A program made the position numbers and the translations under genes. A stretch of 64,000 nt of DNA from Planctomycetaceae bacterium. Lineage in GTDB: Bacteria; Planctomycetota; Planctomycetia; Pirellulales; Lacipirellulaceae. Below the pieces are notes generated by a model, which saw only the letters and a program-made list of their open reading frames with translations, was not told where the DNA came from and ran no database searches. Positions 1-9,848 of the stretch are shown here, in pieces. The stretch is from NCBI GenBank assembly GCA_002702655.1, contig PABB01000018.1, positions 182,778 through 246,777 on the forward strand. Direction: 5' to 3'. Numbering within the stretch: the first letter of the stretch is position 1; each line of letters opens with the position of its first letter.

Positions 1-947
1 CGCGGCGGCAGCAACACGACCGAGTCTTTGCGAGCGGTTTGCACGTACGCCTCCGCCCGCTGGCCGACGGCCCAGTTGTCTGGCAAGGCCAACACGCGGA
101 CGTCGACGACAAATTCCCGTGTTTCGCGGTCAGTCTCGCGGCCGAGTCGCGCGACCTCGCCCTGGTAGTCGTGATCGGGCTCGGAGCGAAAGACGACCCG
201 CGCCGGCTGCCCGACGGCCAGTTCCGCCAGTTCCGTCTCGTCGACCCACGCGGTGACCCAAATCTCTTCGAGCGACACCAGCGACAGCGCCGGGCTGCCG
301 GGCGCCACGATGTCGCCCGGCTCGCGGTGTCGCTTGACAACCAAGCCGTCGAACGGCGCGGCGACCCGGCTGTCGGCCAGCAGCGTTTCGCGGTAGGCGA
401 GGTTCCGCTCAGCCGCGATCAGTTCGGTGCGGCCCTCGGCGATTCCCGCGGCGGCGCGAGCGACGCCGGCTTCGGCCACGCGATAGGCTTCCAGCGCGCG
501 GTCGGCTTCTTGCTCCGAAACGCTGTTGGTCGCCAGGGCCTCCTGGGCGCGCTCGTGACTGCGCCGCGTTTGGCTCAGCACCGCATTGGCTTGCGCTTCG
601 TCGGCCCGCAGCCGGTCGAGCGCCGCGGCGGCCGAGTCGACATTCGCTTGGGCGATCTCGACCTGCTGCCGCAGGTCCGCGTCGTCGAGCGTCAGCAGCA
701 GTTGACCGGCTTGTACCTGATCGCCTTGGTCGACCAGGACCTGCTGAATGCGACCGGCAATCTTGGGGCTGACGGTGGTCCGCACGCGGGCTTCCAGCGT
801 GCCGGTGCCCATGACCTCGGCGACGATTTCGCCGCGGGCGACTTCGTGGCTGATCGCCGGCAGCGGGGCGAACCGCATCCAGTAGACCAGCGCGGCAATC
901 ACCCCTGCCAGGACCGCCACCTTGCCGAATCGAACGATGTGCGTCAT
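1..947 (-). CDS. HlyD-family efflux periplasmic adaptor, partial at left edge
   Basis: The minus strand stays open from an ATG at 947 to the window edge, so the C-terminus is missing. The N-terminus has one membrane-anchor segment (KVAVLAGVIAALVYW). A biotinyl-lipoyl-like half follows (GTGTLEARVRTTVSPKIAGR, VDQGDQVQAGQLL), then a long Ala/Glu-rich coiled-coil hairpin, then the second lipoyl half (VAAPFDGLVVKRHREPGDIV) and the start of the beta-barrel domain (VTAWVDETELAELAVGQPA). This is the classic membrane-fusion-protein order, linking an inner-membrane RND or ABC pump to an outer-membrane channel. The pump itself is not in the window and would lie to the left, so the substrate is unknown. 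Confidence 0.85.
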   Translation of the reverse strand, partial: MTHIVRFGKVAVLAGVIAALVYWMRFAPLPAISHEVARGEIVAEVMGTGTLEARVRTTVSPKIAGRIQQVLVDQGDQVQAGQLLLTLDDADLRQQVEIAQANVDSAAAALDRLRADEAQANAVLSQTRRSHERAQEALATNSVSEQEADRALEAYRVAEAGVARAAAGIAEGRTELIAAERNLAYRETLLADSRVAAPFDGLVVKRHREPGDIVAPGSPALSLVSLEEIWVTAWVDETELAELAVGQPARVVFRSEPDHDYQGEVARLGRETDRETREFVVDVRVLALPDNWAVGQRAEAYVQTARKDSVVLLPP

Positions 948-1347
948 CTCATTGCGCCCTCGCCGCACGAGCACCGGCAACTGCCGCCGCCAGATGCATT
1001 AATATCGAAATGTCACGATATATTGTAGTTCGGGCGTTGCGGCCGGGCAACTGCAATCTGGCTCGAGAAAAACCCTGCCGCCGTGGGCGCCCCGGGGCGA
1101 CGACCGCGTGCATGTGGAGCCAAGCCGCTCACGAGCGGATGGGTCCAGCGACCCTGGTCGCCACGCTCACGCGCCCGGCGTCTTGATGTAATTCCTGTGC
1201 TTGATAACTAGAGCTGGTTTCAATTCCCCCTCCCTCGAAGGGAGAGGCAAGGGGAGGGACTCCCAACGCCGGAGTTTTCGCCCCTCTCCCAGCCTCGCCT
1301 CTCTGGGGGGGCAGGTATTGAAACTGGCTCAAGTCCCGGCTGCGGTT
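948..1347. other. intergenic spacer with imperfect inverted repeat
   Basis: About 400 bases without a credible gene. The centre is an imperfect inverted repeat: arms at 1211-1224 and 1317-1330 match at 12 of 14 positions as reverse complements. Inside are purine/pyrimidine-rich blocks with a small hairpin at 1230-1244 (ctccct, loop cga, agggag). Short ORFs across it are overlapping shadows. Confidence 0.5.
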
Positions 1348-1935
1348 TCAGCCAGTTTGTTGCAGAGCCGTCGCAACCAGCTCGGCGACGACAATCGTCG
1401 CCACAACGCCGGCGGCGGCGAGCGCCTGACGACCAGAGATCCGCGCCCCTCGCCACCACGCGCCGGGCGACCCCAGGCGGTCCCAGATTCCTAGGCCCGC
1501 CACCGCCGAGACGCCGCCAACCAGCCACAGCTGCCACAGCGCGGCGCCGTGCTGCAATAGCACGCCGCAATCGCCAATTCCCGCGCCCGCGCCCCCCGCC
1601 AGGTAGAGCCCGTTGGCGATCAGGCAGAATCCCGCAAACGCCGCCGCCAACGATCGCGCCGTCGACCACCGCCGCGGACACGCCAGCCACGCTGCCAGGG
1701 GAACCAGCATGCCCAGTAACGGCCCGGCCCACGTCACCAACAGCGGGTTGTCATTCGCAGCGACATCGGTGCGGGAGATCGCCAGCGGGTGCAAAACGAC
1801 GCGCTCAATCCGCGCGCCGACCAGCCATGCGCCCGCGACGTGGCCCGCTTCATGCACAATTTGCATCAGCAGCCAACCGGCGGCCAGCAAACAGGCGGCG
1901 AAGACAAGGCGATAGGCGTGCTGCATCGTCGCCAT
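1348..1935 (-). CDS. M50-like (site-2-protease type) membrane protein
   Basis: 195 residues and very hydrophobic, with about four or five membrane segments. The first segment runs into HEAGH (near residues 28-32), the HExxH zinc motif of M50 intramembrane metalloproteases, in the typical context of a motif inside a membrane helix. No clear NPDG-type second motif is visible, and the protein is shorter than most S2P proteases, so it may be a small M50-like protein of unproven activity. It lies on the same strand between the htrA-like gene and the HlyD gene. The ATG at 1935 or the one three codons later (1926) could be used. Confidence 0.6.
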   Translation of the reverse strand: MATMQHAYRLVFAACLLAAGWLLMQIVHEAGHVAGAWLVGARIERVVLHPLAISRTDVAANDNPLLVTWAGPLLGMLVPLAAWLACPRRWSTARSLAAAFAGFCLIANGLYLAGGAGAGIGDCGVLLQHGAALWQLWLVGGVSAVAGLGIWDRLGSPGAWWRGARISGRQALAAAGVVATIVVAELVATALQQTG

Positions 1936-1956
1936 TGTAGCAGGCGACCGCGCCGG

Positions 1957-3390
1957 CTAGCGCCGCGTCGAGCCGCTGCTCAGGGCGATCTCGCCGAAGA
2001 AGCGGTCGCCGCCCCGCAGAATGTCGAACCGCACCTTGCCTTGTCGCGACAGCGACCCGGCGCGGTTGACGATGTAGCGGATATCCGACTCGCTGGTCGT
2101 GTACCAGCGATGCACGCGGATCAGGATGTCGCCTTCGATAACGCCCTGCTCGGCCGCGGCGCCATCGGCGCGAACCGAAGTGACGCGCATGCCGCCTTTG
2201 TACGATTGGCCGTTGCGCCGTACTTCGCTGGCGTCGACCGGCTCCAGCAGCATGCCAAAGGCGTTCCAGGTGGCCCGATCAAACTCCGACTGTGGGTATT
2301 CGCTGCTGGAGGCGACCGGCTGCGGAAGTTCGGGTTGCGACTGGGCGACGGTGGCCCGCCGGCCGCGCATCGCCAGTTGCAGATCGAGCTGGACCTCTGC
2401 GCCGTCCCGCTCGACCACCACGGGTATGCGATCGCCCGCGTTGCGACCCAGCAGGGCCCGCTCGACGTCCAGCGGGCGCTGGATCGACAGCGAGCCAATC
2501 TTCATCAGTCGATCGCCCCGTTGCAGGCCGCTTGCCTCGGCCGGGCTGTTGCGATCGAGCCGCATGACGGTCACCGGACCGGTGGCGGCGCCGATGACCG
2601 CGGGGGTCATGCCGTGCCACGTGTTGTCGATCCGCTCGATGCTCATCAGGCCCGCGGCCACTTCCAGCGCCTTGTCCGCCGGGATGGCGAAGCCGATCCC
2701 CTGGGCGCCGGCCCGCACGGCCACGTTCACGCCGATCATCTCGCCGTTGATGTTCAGCAGCGGCCCGCCGCTGTTGCCCGGGTTGATACTGGCGTCGGTT
2801 TGAATCAGGTCGAGATATTGCTGCGTTTCATTCACCTGCACGTTGCGGTGCAGCGCGCTGATGATGCCGGTGGTCACGGTGTTTTCGTAGCCAAACGCAT
2901 TGCCCACGGCGATGACCGACTCGGCCGGCATCAGGTCGCTGGACGTGCCGATCCGCAGCACGGGCAGCGCGTGCGAGGTGCGAATGCGAATCACGGCCAA
3001 ATCGGTCTCGCGGTCGTTGGCCACGAGTTGAGCGATGAATTTCTGCCCGTCGTGCAGCGTGACGTTGATCTGCCGCACGCCGTCGACGACGTGAAAGTTG
3101 GTGAGAATGTAGCCGCGGGGATCGATCACGATGCCCGTGCCCATGCCGTTCACCTGGCGGGGCACGCCGGCGCCGCGAACTCCGTCGATGCCGTCGGTGA
3201 CAGACTTTTGCCCTTGGATGTTCACGACCGACGGGGCTGCGTCGCGAACGGCTCGCACGACGGGGGTCAGCCGCTGCTCGGAAACCGAATTCGCCTGCGC
3301 CGTCGGGGCGGCGATCAAGCTAGCGGCGGTCGAGCAGAGCAGAGCAAGAGCAAACCGCCGACGGCGGCACAGCGTGCGCAGGTGGGGCAT
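1957..3390 (-). CDS. HtrA/DegP-type trypsin-like serine protease with two PDZ domains
   Basis: 477 residues from the ATG at 3390; longer in-frame upstream sequence reads as Arg/Pro-rich noise. The start gives an export signal (RRRRFALALLCSTAASLIAAPTAQA). The S1C protease domain shows the full triad: His100 in TNFHVVDG, Asp130 in ETDLAVI and Ser207 in NPGNSGGPL. A first PDZ domain follows (about 270-345, SPAEASGLQRGDRLMKIG) and a second, more diverged one lies near the C-terminus (VIEGDILIRVHRW). HtrA proteins degrade or refold damaged envelope proteins, so the predicted location is the periplasm. It ends 22 bases before the start region of the M50-like gene, suggesting a shared transcript. 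Confidence 0.9.
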   Translation of the reverse strand: MPHLRTLCRRRRFALALLCSTAASLIAAPTAQANSVSEQRLTPVVRAVRDAAPSVVNIQGQKSVTDGIDGVRGAGVPRQVNGMGTGIVIDPRGYILTNFHVVDGVRQINVTLHDGQKFIAQLVANDRETDLAVIRIRTSHALPVLRIGTSSDLMPAESVIAVGNAFGYENTVTTGIISALHRNVQVNETQQYLDLIQTDASINPGNSGGPLLNINGEMIGVNVAVRAGAQGIGFAIPADKALEVAAGLMSIERIDNTWHGMTPAVIGAATGPVTVMRLDRNSPAEASGLQRGDRLMKIGSLSIQRPLDVERALLGRNAGDRIPVVVERDGAEVQLDLQLAMRGRRATVAQSQPELPQPVASSSEYPQSEFDRATWNAFGMLLEPVDASEVRRNGQSYKGGMRVTSVRADGAAAEQGVIEGDILIRVHRWYTTSESDIRYIVNRAGSLSRQGKVRFDILRGGDRFFGEIALSSGSTRR

Positions 3391-3769
3391 CGCGGGGTCG
3401 TCCAAGCGTTCTGGCGGCCGTGCGACCGCGATCCGGGGAGGGTCACCGCGCACCGTCCGGGCGGGATCCGGGCGGACGCACTGCTGCCGGGGCGCGGCGG
3501 GTGCGCTCGGCAGGCGTCTCGCGGGGGCGACCTCCGCCGCCTCCACCTGCGAAAGATCGGCCCGCCCCTACGACGCGCTTAAACGGCACAACCCGCAGGC
3601 CGCACAGCTTGCCTAGGGTCAATGACCGGCCCGCTGCGGGGAAAATGTGGGAGCGCAGCGCCGCGGGAGCGGTTCCAGGCAGCGCCCGAGGGAATGCTTG
3701 CTGAGTAGAAGTCCGGCGCTTCACGCGCGCGGAGACGACGTGCTTCCCTGCGGCGAGCGAGCAGCGGCC

Positions 3770-4504
3770 TCAGTTGACGCCCTGAACGGAAAGCTGTGGC
3801 CGGAAGCCGCTGCGAACGTGGCCGCGCGGCAGTTCGACCGGGCCTGTGCGCCCCGGCGCCAGCACCGGTTCGGTCGGCACGGTCAAGAATTGCGGCGGCA
3901 TCTCGGGGCGGTACCGTACAGGCGGCGGTCCGGGCGGCGGCGGCTGCAACAGCGGACAGTCGCGCAGGCGAAACTGGCACGCCATCAACCGGCTCACCGG
4001 GCAGTCGAGACAGAACTCGCCGACGCCGCAGCCGCAATCGGGCGCGTCAGCGGATGCGACGGAAGGTTTCTCTGCCGCGGGTTCTTCTGGCGTCGTGGGG
4101 CCGACGAATTTCGGCAGGGCCGCCTCGGGGTCCACAGGAATCGGCGCCTGCAGCAGCGGCAGCGTCCCGTCCGCGTCGAGTTGCTCCTCGATCGACGGCT
4201 CCGTTGGCTCGAACTCCTGGGCGAGTGAATCTTCCGCCGGCGCGACGCTGAGATCGTCCACGTCGTCGCCGACCTCTTCGCGAGGCGCCGGCAGAGGTTC
4301 ATCGTGCTGGGCCAGTCGTACCGGCATAGGGGCGGAATGATCCGCCCACTGACGCGACTGCGTCGGTTGTCGCTGGGGGCCGAATGGATACCGGTCGAGC
4401 CAGACGCCCAAGTCGTCGTACGGCCGCATGAACGGCGCACACCCGCCGCCGACCGCCAGCGCGGCAAGAACCAACAGCAGATTCCGGAATCCCGGCGCGT
4501 GCAT
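3770..4504 (-). CDS. putative lipoprotein, Pro/Glu-rich
   Basis: 244 residues from the ATG at 4504. The N-terminus is a hydrophobic signal ending LAALAVGGGCAPF; the Cys could be lipidated, although Gly at -3 is not the usual lipobox. The body is rich in Asp, Glu and Pro, with a Cys cluster (DCGCGVGEFCLDC) and a proline run (PPPPGPPP) toward the C-terminus. No known domain was recognised. In-frame sequence upstream of 4504 looks non-coding. The 244-aa size and its place beside envelope-quality genes fit an envelope protein, but the function is unknown. Confidence 0.6.
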   Translation of the reverse strand: MHAPGFRNLLLVLAALAVGGGCAPFMRPYDDLGVWLDRYPFGPQRQPTQSRQWADHSAPMPVRLAQHDEPLPAPREEVGDDVDDLSVAPAEDSLAQEFEPTEPSIEEQLDADGTLPLLQAPIPVDPEAALPKFVGPTTPEEPAAEKPSVASADAPDCGCGVGEFCLDCPVSRLMACQFRLRDCPLLQPPPPGPPPVRYRPEMPPQFLTVPTEPVLAPGRTGPVELPRGHVRSGFRPQLSVQGVN

Positions 4505-4633
4505 GCGACAAGAAAAGACCTGGGGCGCCCACCCTCGCTGTTGGTATCGGCCGCGGGAAATCGACAAATCCAGACTAACCCGCAAAGTCGAGTCGATTGC
4601 CGGCGCTGCTAGCACGACGCCGGAGTTGCGTGC

Positions 4634-4698
4634 CACGGCTCTGTGAGCCGTGCGCGGATGAGAGCGGGGTGGCGCCTCGCACGGCTCGCAGAGCCGTG
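4634..4698. repeat. tandem pair of identical hairpins
   Basis: Two copies of the hairpin cacggct-N5-agccgtg, at 4634-4652 and 4680-4698, lie between two minus-strand genes. Neither has a T-run, so they look like REP-type repeats rather than terminators. Confidence 0.6.
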
Positions 4699-4714
4699 AG
4701 ACGCAAGGCTGTTG

Positions 4715-5920
4715 TTATTTCTCTGATGAGGCTCCGCCGTCGTCGCGCCCGGCGGGGTAGATCAGCTTCGGCAGCACCTGCAGCCCCAGAAACGCGGCGA
4801 GCAACCCCAGCAGCGCGTGCGGCCAGTAGTCCGCCAACTCGATCCCCAGCAGTCCCGCGGCCCAGCCAATCAGCAGCAACAGCGGCGGCAGCACGGCCAG
4901 CAACGCACAGCCGACCGCCGCCATCGTACCGCGAAACGCGAGCTGCTCGGTCAGTTGCTGGCCGTGCACGTCGATCATCCGTCCCCGCCGCAGGCTGATC
5001 TCGATCGAATCGGTCAGTTCCATCACGTGCAGCGCGGAGGCCCAAGTCGAATCGTCGCGCCCGGCGGCGACGGCGTCGACCAGCGCGGCAATCGCCGTGG
5101 CGGCCGGCGCTTGCGTGGCGATGGGCGACTCGGATTGTCCCGCTGTCGTTTGGCGAATCATGCGCTGGGCAACGCCAGCCTCGTCGAAGACGACGGTCAT
5201 CCTTCCGCGGGCGCCCACCAGCGTCAGTCGCATGCCGGCGTCCGCGTGCGGCGGCAGCACCGACCACCGCACCGGCAGATTGCGACGCCCCGAAAGTTGC
5301 ACGCTGAGTCCGGCGTAGGCCTGCGTGGCGCCGTCGGGCGCACCAGCGGGAGCCTGGGCTCCGTGAGCGCCGACGCGATCCAAGCCGCCAACCACCACGT
5401 CGAGTAGTTCCGCGTCGCGCGCGAAGTGCCATTGCACGCTCCCCTGCGAGCGGTCCTCCAGCGGCCGTTCGCACAGGACTTGCTCGATCGGGCCCAGCGC
5501 GTCGACCGACGCGGCGTCGTGCTCGGCCAGCGCGGCGCGCAACGCGTCGAGCGGCGCCGAACTCAGCACGGGGTTGTAGTGCCGCAGGAGGCTGCGACTC
5601 TCGCCGCGGGCCATGTCGACTTCAAAGAAACTCAGCACCGAATCGAACAGCGGAAAGCTCGTCAACACGGGCCGCCCCTGCTTGACCAACTCCTGCAATT
5701 GTCGGCAGCGCACCTGGCTGTCCGCGGCGCCGCGGCCGACGATCACCGCGTCGACCAACTCGCCGTCGAGCAGATCTTCCCACTGCCCCAGCGGGTGCGG
5801 CTCGCCAAACGAGCTGTCGCCGGCGGCGTCAGCGACCCACGCCACGTGGTGGCCCGCCGCCGCGGCCGCCGTGGCGAGAGAAAGGGCGTCGGCGTCGGCT
5901 CCCAACAGGGCGAACTTCAT
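4715..5920 (-). CDS. Gfo/Idh/MocA-like protein with C-terminal membrane anchor
   Basis: 401 residues. The N-terminus has a Rossmann-like beta-alpha-beta (MKFALLGADADALSLATAAA, then VAWVAD) and a Gfo/Idh-like layout (VDAVIVGRGAADSQ, VKQGRPVLTSFPL). The glycine pattern is degenerate and the EKP motif of active dehydrogenases is absent. Residues about 330-390 form two membrane segments, which is unusual for this fold. It could be a sensor or scaffold that has lost catalysis. It is divergent from the PDZ gene at 6087, so 5921-6086 should hold both promoters, although no good consensus is visible there. Confidence 0.6.
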   Translation of the reverse strand: MKFALLGADADALSLATAAAAAGHHVAWVADAAGDSSFGEPHPLGQWEDLLDGELVDAVIVGRGAADSQVRCRQLQELVKQGRPVLTSFPLFDSVLSFFEVDMARGESRSLLRHYNPVLSSAPLDALRAALAEHDAASVDALGPIEQVLCERPLEDRSQGSVQWHFARDAELLDVVVGGLDRVGAHGAQAPAGAPDGATQAYAGLSVQLSGRRNLPVRWSVLPPHADAGMRLTLVGARGRMTVVFDEAGVAQRMIRQTTAGQSESPIATQAPAATAIAALVDAVAAGRDDSTWASALHVMELTDSIEISLRRGRMIDVHGQQLTEQLAFRGTMAAVGCALLAVLPPLLLLIGWAAGLLGIELADYWPHALLGLLAAFLGLQVLPKLIYPAGRDDGGASSEK

Positions 5921-6086
5921 GGCGGGCTAGCGGGGCGGCGAAATGCGGGCAATTCTGCGAGCGTAAACCACGATCTTCGCCGCGACAACGGGCCGGGCGG
6001 CGTGCGTCGGCCTTTACTCGTCGGTAATTCACTCGACAATGGCGTTATGTGGTTGTCACCTCACTGCGGCGCCGGCTGAATCGCTT

Positions 6087-7313
6087 ATGCGTAACCTCTG
6101 CAATATGACCGCCTGGCGGACAATTCCATGGTTGGCTGCGGCCCTGATCGCCGCATGGTCGCCGGGACGCTCGTGCGCGGACGCCGACGCCGCTGGGGAC
6201 GACAGTGCGGAGATCGCTCAGCAAATCGCCGAGTTGGAGACGCGGTCTGTCGACGCGGCGCAAGTCGCCGAATGGATCGAGGACCTGGACGCCCAGCGGT
6301 TCAACCACCGCCAGCGTGCCGAGGCCAACCTCCAGGCGGCGGGACCGGCGGCGCTGGCGGCCGTGTCGGCCGCGGCGCGCGATGCGGCGCTTGAGCGTTC
6401 GACTCGCGCTGTGCGGATTCTGTTGGTTTGGTCCGAGTCGGGTGCGCCCGACGAGCGGATCGCCGCACTTCAGGAACTTGCCAAGGCGACCGAGACGCAC
6501 CCCACCGAAGCGGCGTTCGCCCACGAGCAATTCGCCGCGGTGCGGGAAGCGGCCGCGCTGGAGACGCTCGCTGCGCACGGCGCGGTGCACAACTTCGACC
6601 AGTTCGCCCCCGCCACGCATCGCTACGCGCCGCTGCAGATCATGATTGGCCCGCGGTGGACGGGCGGCGACGAGGCCCTGGCCGCCCTGGCCGACGTGCG
6701 GCGACTGCGCACGCTCAGTTTCCACCGCGCGCCGGTGACCAACGAAGGTCTGCGCTACGCGGCCAAGATCGGGTCGCTTGATCGGCTGGAACTGTACGGC
6801 ACGCCCAGCAGCGGCGGGGTGTCGCCCGAGGTGCTCAGCGAGATCCGCACCGCGCTGCCAGAGTTGGCGGACATTGAGATCCGCCCCGGCGGCGCCCAGT
6901 TGGGCATTCAGGGCGACTCGGCGCCCGCACGGAACGTCGCCTATGTGTATGCCGTGTTTCCCAATACGGCGGCGGCCCGCGCCGGCATCCAGCGCGGCGA
7001 CATCATTACCGACGTCGAGGGGACTCAGGTGACCGACTTCAAATCGCTCACCGCCGAGATCGCCAAGTATCAGCCGGGCGACAGCGTCACGATGACCATC
7101 CAACGGAACGGGCAGGAACTGAAGCTGCCGGTCACCTTCGACGGGTGGGGCGACAACGAGACTCTTACCGAGGCCAGCATGCGTGGCGCGACGCCGCGGA
7201 TCATCATCAACGGCGGCCAGCGGATTGTCATCCCGGCGCCGCAGCCGCAGCCTCAGCCACAGCAACAGCCCCAGCAGCCGGCGCCCGCGCAGCCCAAACA
7301 GCAGGCTCGGTAG
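6087..7313 (+). CDS. secreted PDZ-domain protein
   Basis: 408 residues from the ATG at 6087; the ATGs at 6039 and 6105 are alternatives, and 6087 gives a normal signal peptide (WLAAALIAAWSPGRSCA). The N-terminal half is alpha-helical and Ala/Glu-rich. The middle part (LRTLSFHRAPVTNEGLRYAA, then LDRLELYG) resembles leucine-rich-repeat strands. A PDZ domain occupies about 265-350 (AYVYAVFPNTAAARAGIQRG, DIITDVEGTQV). The tail is a Pro/Gln-rich low-complexity stretch. It lacks protease residues, so it is probably a periplasmic binding or adaptor protein. No obvious ribosome-binding site precedes the start. Confidence 0.7.
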   Translation: MRNLCNMTAWRTIPWLAAALIAAWSPGRSCADADAAGDDSAEIAQQIAELETRSVDAAQVAEWIEDLDAQRFNHRQRAEANLQAAGPAALAAVSAAARDAALERSTRAVRILLVWSESGAPDERIAALQELAKATETHPTEAAFAHEQFAAVREAAALETLAAHGAVHNFDQFAPATHRYAPLQIMIGPRWTGGDEALAALADVRRLRTLSFHRAPVTNEGLRYAAKIGSLDRLELYGTPSSGGVSPEVLSEIRTALPELADIEIRPGGAQLGIQGDSAPARNVAYVYAVFPNTAAARAGIQRGDIITDVEGTQVTDFKSLTAEIAKYQPGDSVTMTIQRNGQELKLPVTFDGWGDNETLTEASMRGATPRIIINGGQRIVIPAPQPQPQPQQQPQQPAPAQPKQQAR

Positions 7314-7362
7314 GCGCCGCGTTGTTCGCCGAAGCTCGTTCCGCCGCCGCGTGCCATCCCAC

Positions 7363-7402
7363 AAAAAACCGGGGCGATCTTGCCATGGCAAGATCGCCCC
7401 GG
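7363..7402 (-). terminator. rho-independent terminator of the 88-aa gene
   Basis: A perfect palindrome (17-base arms, 7369-7385 and 7386-7402) is followed on the minus strand by six T residues (7363-7368) just downstream of the gene ending at 7443. Stem plus T-run is a textbook intrinsic terminator, and one of the clearest in the window. Confidence 0.85.
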
Positions 7403-7442
7403 TGCGTTGGTTCTCAACGAGTCGTCAGCGACGCAGCCGGCT

Positions 7443-7709
7443 TTAGACGGCCAGGCCCGACTCGATCTGCTCCTGCAGCTCAGCCACGTGGCCGCTGGTG
7501 CGCAGTTGGTGCGACAGCAGGTCGCGGCCCTTGTCGGTCCAGACGCCGATGGTCCGCTTCACTTGCTTCGATTCGGGGCAGACGAAGGCGACCTGCTTGG
7601 GGGTCAGGCCCTTGATCTCGATCGCCTCGCCATTACGGGCGTACTCGACCGAGTAGGCCACGCGGCGATTGTTCTCTTCGTCCTCCCAGTGAGATTCAAT
7701 CGTGTGCAT
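7443..7709 (-). CDS. small conserved hypothetical protein
   Basis: 88 residues from the ATG at 7709, which has a GGGG stretch about 10 bases upstream; a longer in-frame start at 7781 is less likely. The protein is hydrophilic, with no signal peptide or membrane segment, starting MHTIESHWEDEENNRRVAYS and containing a single Cys (VAFVCPESK). No family was recognised. The dedicated terminator immediately downstream and ordinary codon use support a real monocistronic gene. A cytoplasmic role is inferred only from the lack of export signals. Confidence 0.65.
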   Translation of the reverse strand: MHTIESHWEDEENNRRVAYSVEYARNGEAIEIKGLTPKQVAFVCPESKQVKRTIGVWTDKGRDLLSHQLRTSGHVAELQEQIESGLAV

Positions 7710-8057
7710 TGCACAAATTCCCCATTCACAGGTCATAAAAGTGGAAGCCCGGCGGCCCGTCAGGTGCGAGCAACACGCCAAGCGGTCGACAGCGAGTCAG
7801 GCAGGCCTCGGAGCCGTGCGGACCGTTGCGGCCTGCGCGGCCGTAACTGGCAGATTTGCCCCGAGTCCCGTAAGTGTACACACCGAATCGACCGCCGGCA
7901 GCGGCAAATTGGGCATTTTCGCGCAGTTTTCCGGTTTTTTCGGGCGGTTGGGGCGCACTGACGCCGTCGCTGGTGACTCGGCATGAGCGCAGCGAGCCGC
8001 CCGCTAGGCAGTCCGTCCGCTGGCGCCGCTGCGTCATTCAGCCGCGGCGGCCCGTCG
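7710..8057. other. intergenic spacer
   Basis: About 350 bases between the stop of the oxidoreductase gene and the start of the 88-aa gene, both minus-strand. It should contain the promoter of the small gene, but no convincing consensus or repeat was found. Overlapping short ORFs in several frames look like shadows. Confidence 0.4.
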
Positions 8058-9512
<1,455 letters not shown>

Positions 9513-9848
9513 CGTGACGTCCTCAAAACAGATAGGCTTGACGAGTCGGTGGCGGCTCGCCCGGGTGAGCCGCGTAAACCGATGATTTTATGGCGCCACC
9601 GCGTCGGGTCGCAACAGAGCGCCGCCGCTCGACCGCCACCAACGTATGCAGCCGTACGCGAAATTCCCAAATCGGGATTTCTGAGGTTCCTCGCCCTAAA
9701 AAGGGTGGTCGGGGTTCGGCGACGGGGGTACTACTGGGGGCTTCTGGTCGCATGGAGGCGGCGCCGGCCGTGGGCGACTTGTGGCCGCGTCTTCTCGTGC
9801 GCGTTCGCGAAATCACAGCTTTGATTTTCCTCAGGGAGGGCCGACATC
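9513..9848. other. divergent intergenic region
   Basis: About 335 bases separating the minus-strand oxidoreductase and the plus-strand giant PEP-CTERM protein, so it must drive both. The only firm signal is the GGGAGGG ribosome-binding site at 9834-9840, eight bases before the ATG at 9849. No clear promoter hexamers were seen. Confidence 0.4.

Noticed and set aside
1789-3582. A 597-residue plus-strand frame over the HtrA gene
   Set aside because: The minus strand encodes a protease with a full catalytic triad; the plus frame is a His/Arg-rich shadow.
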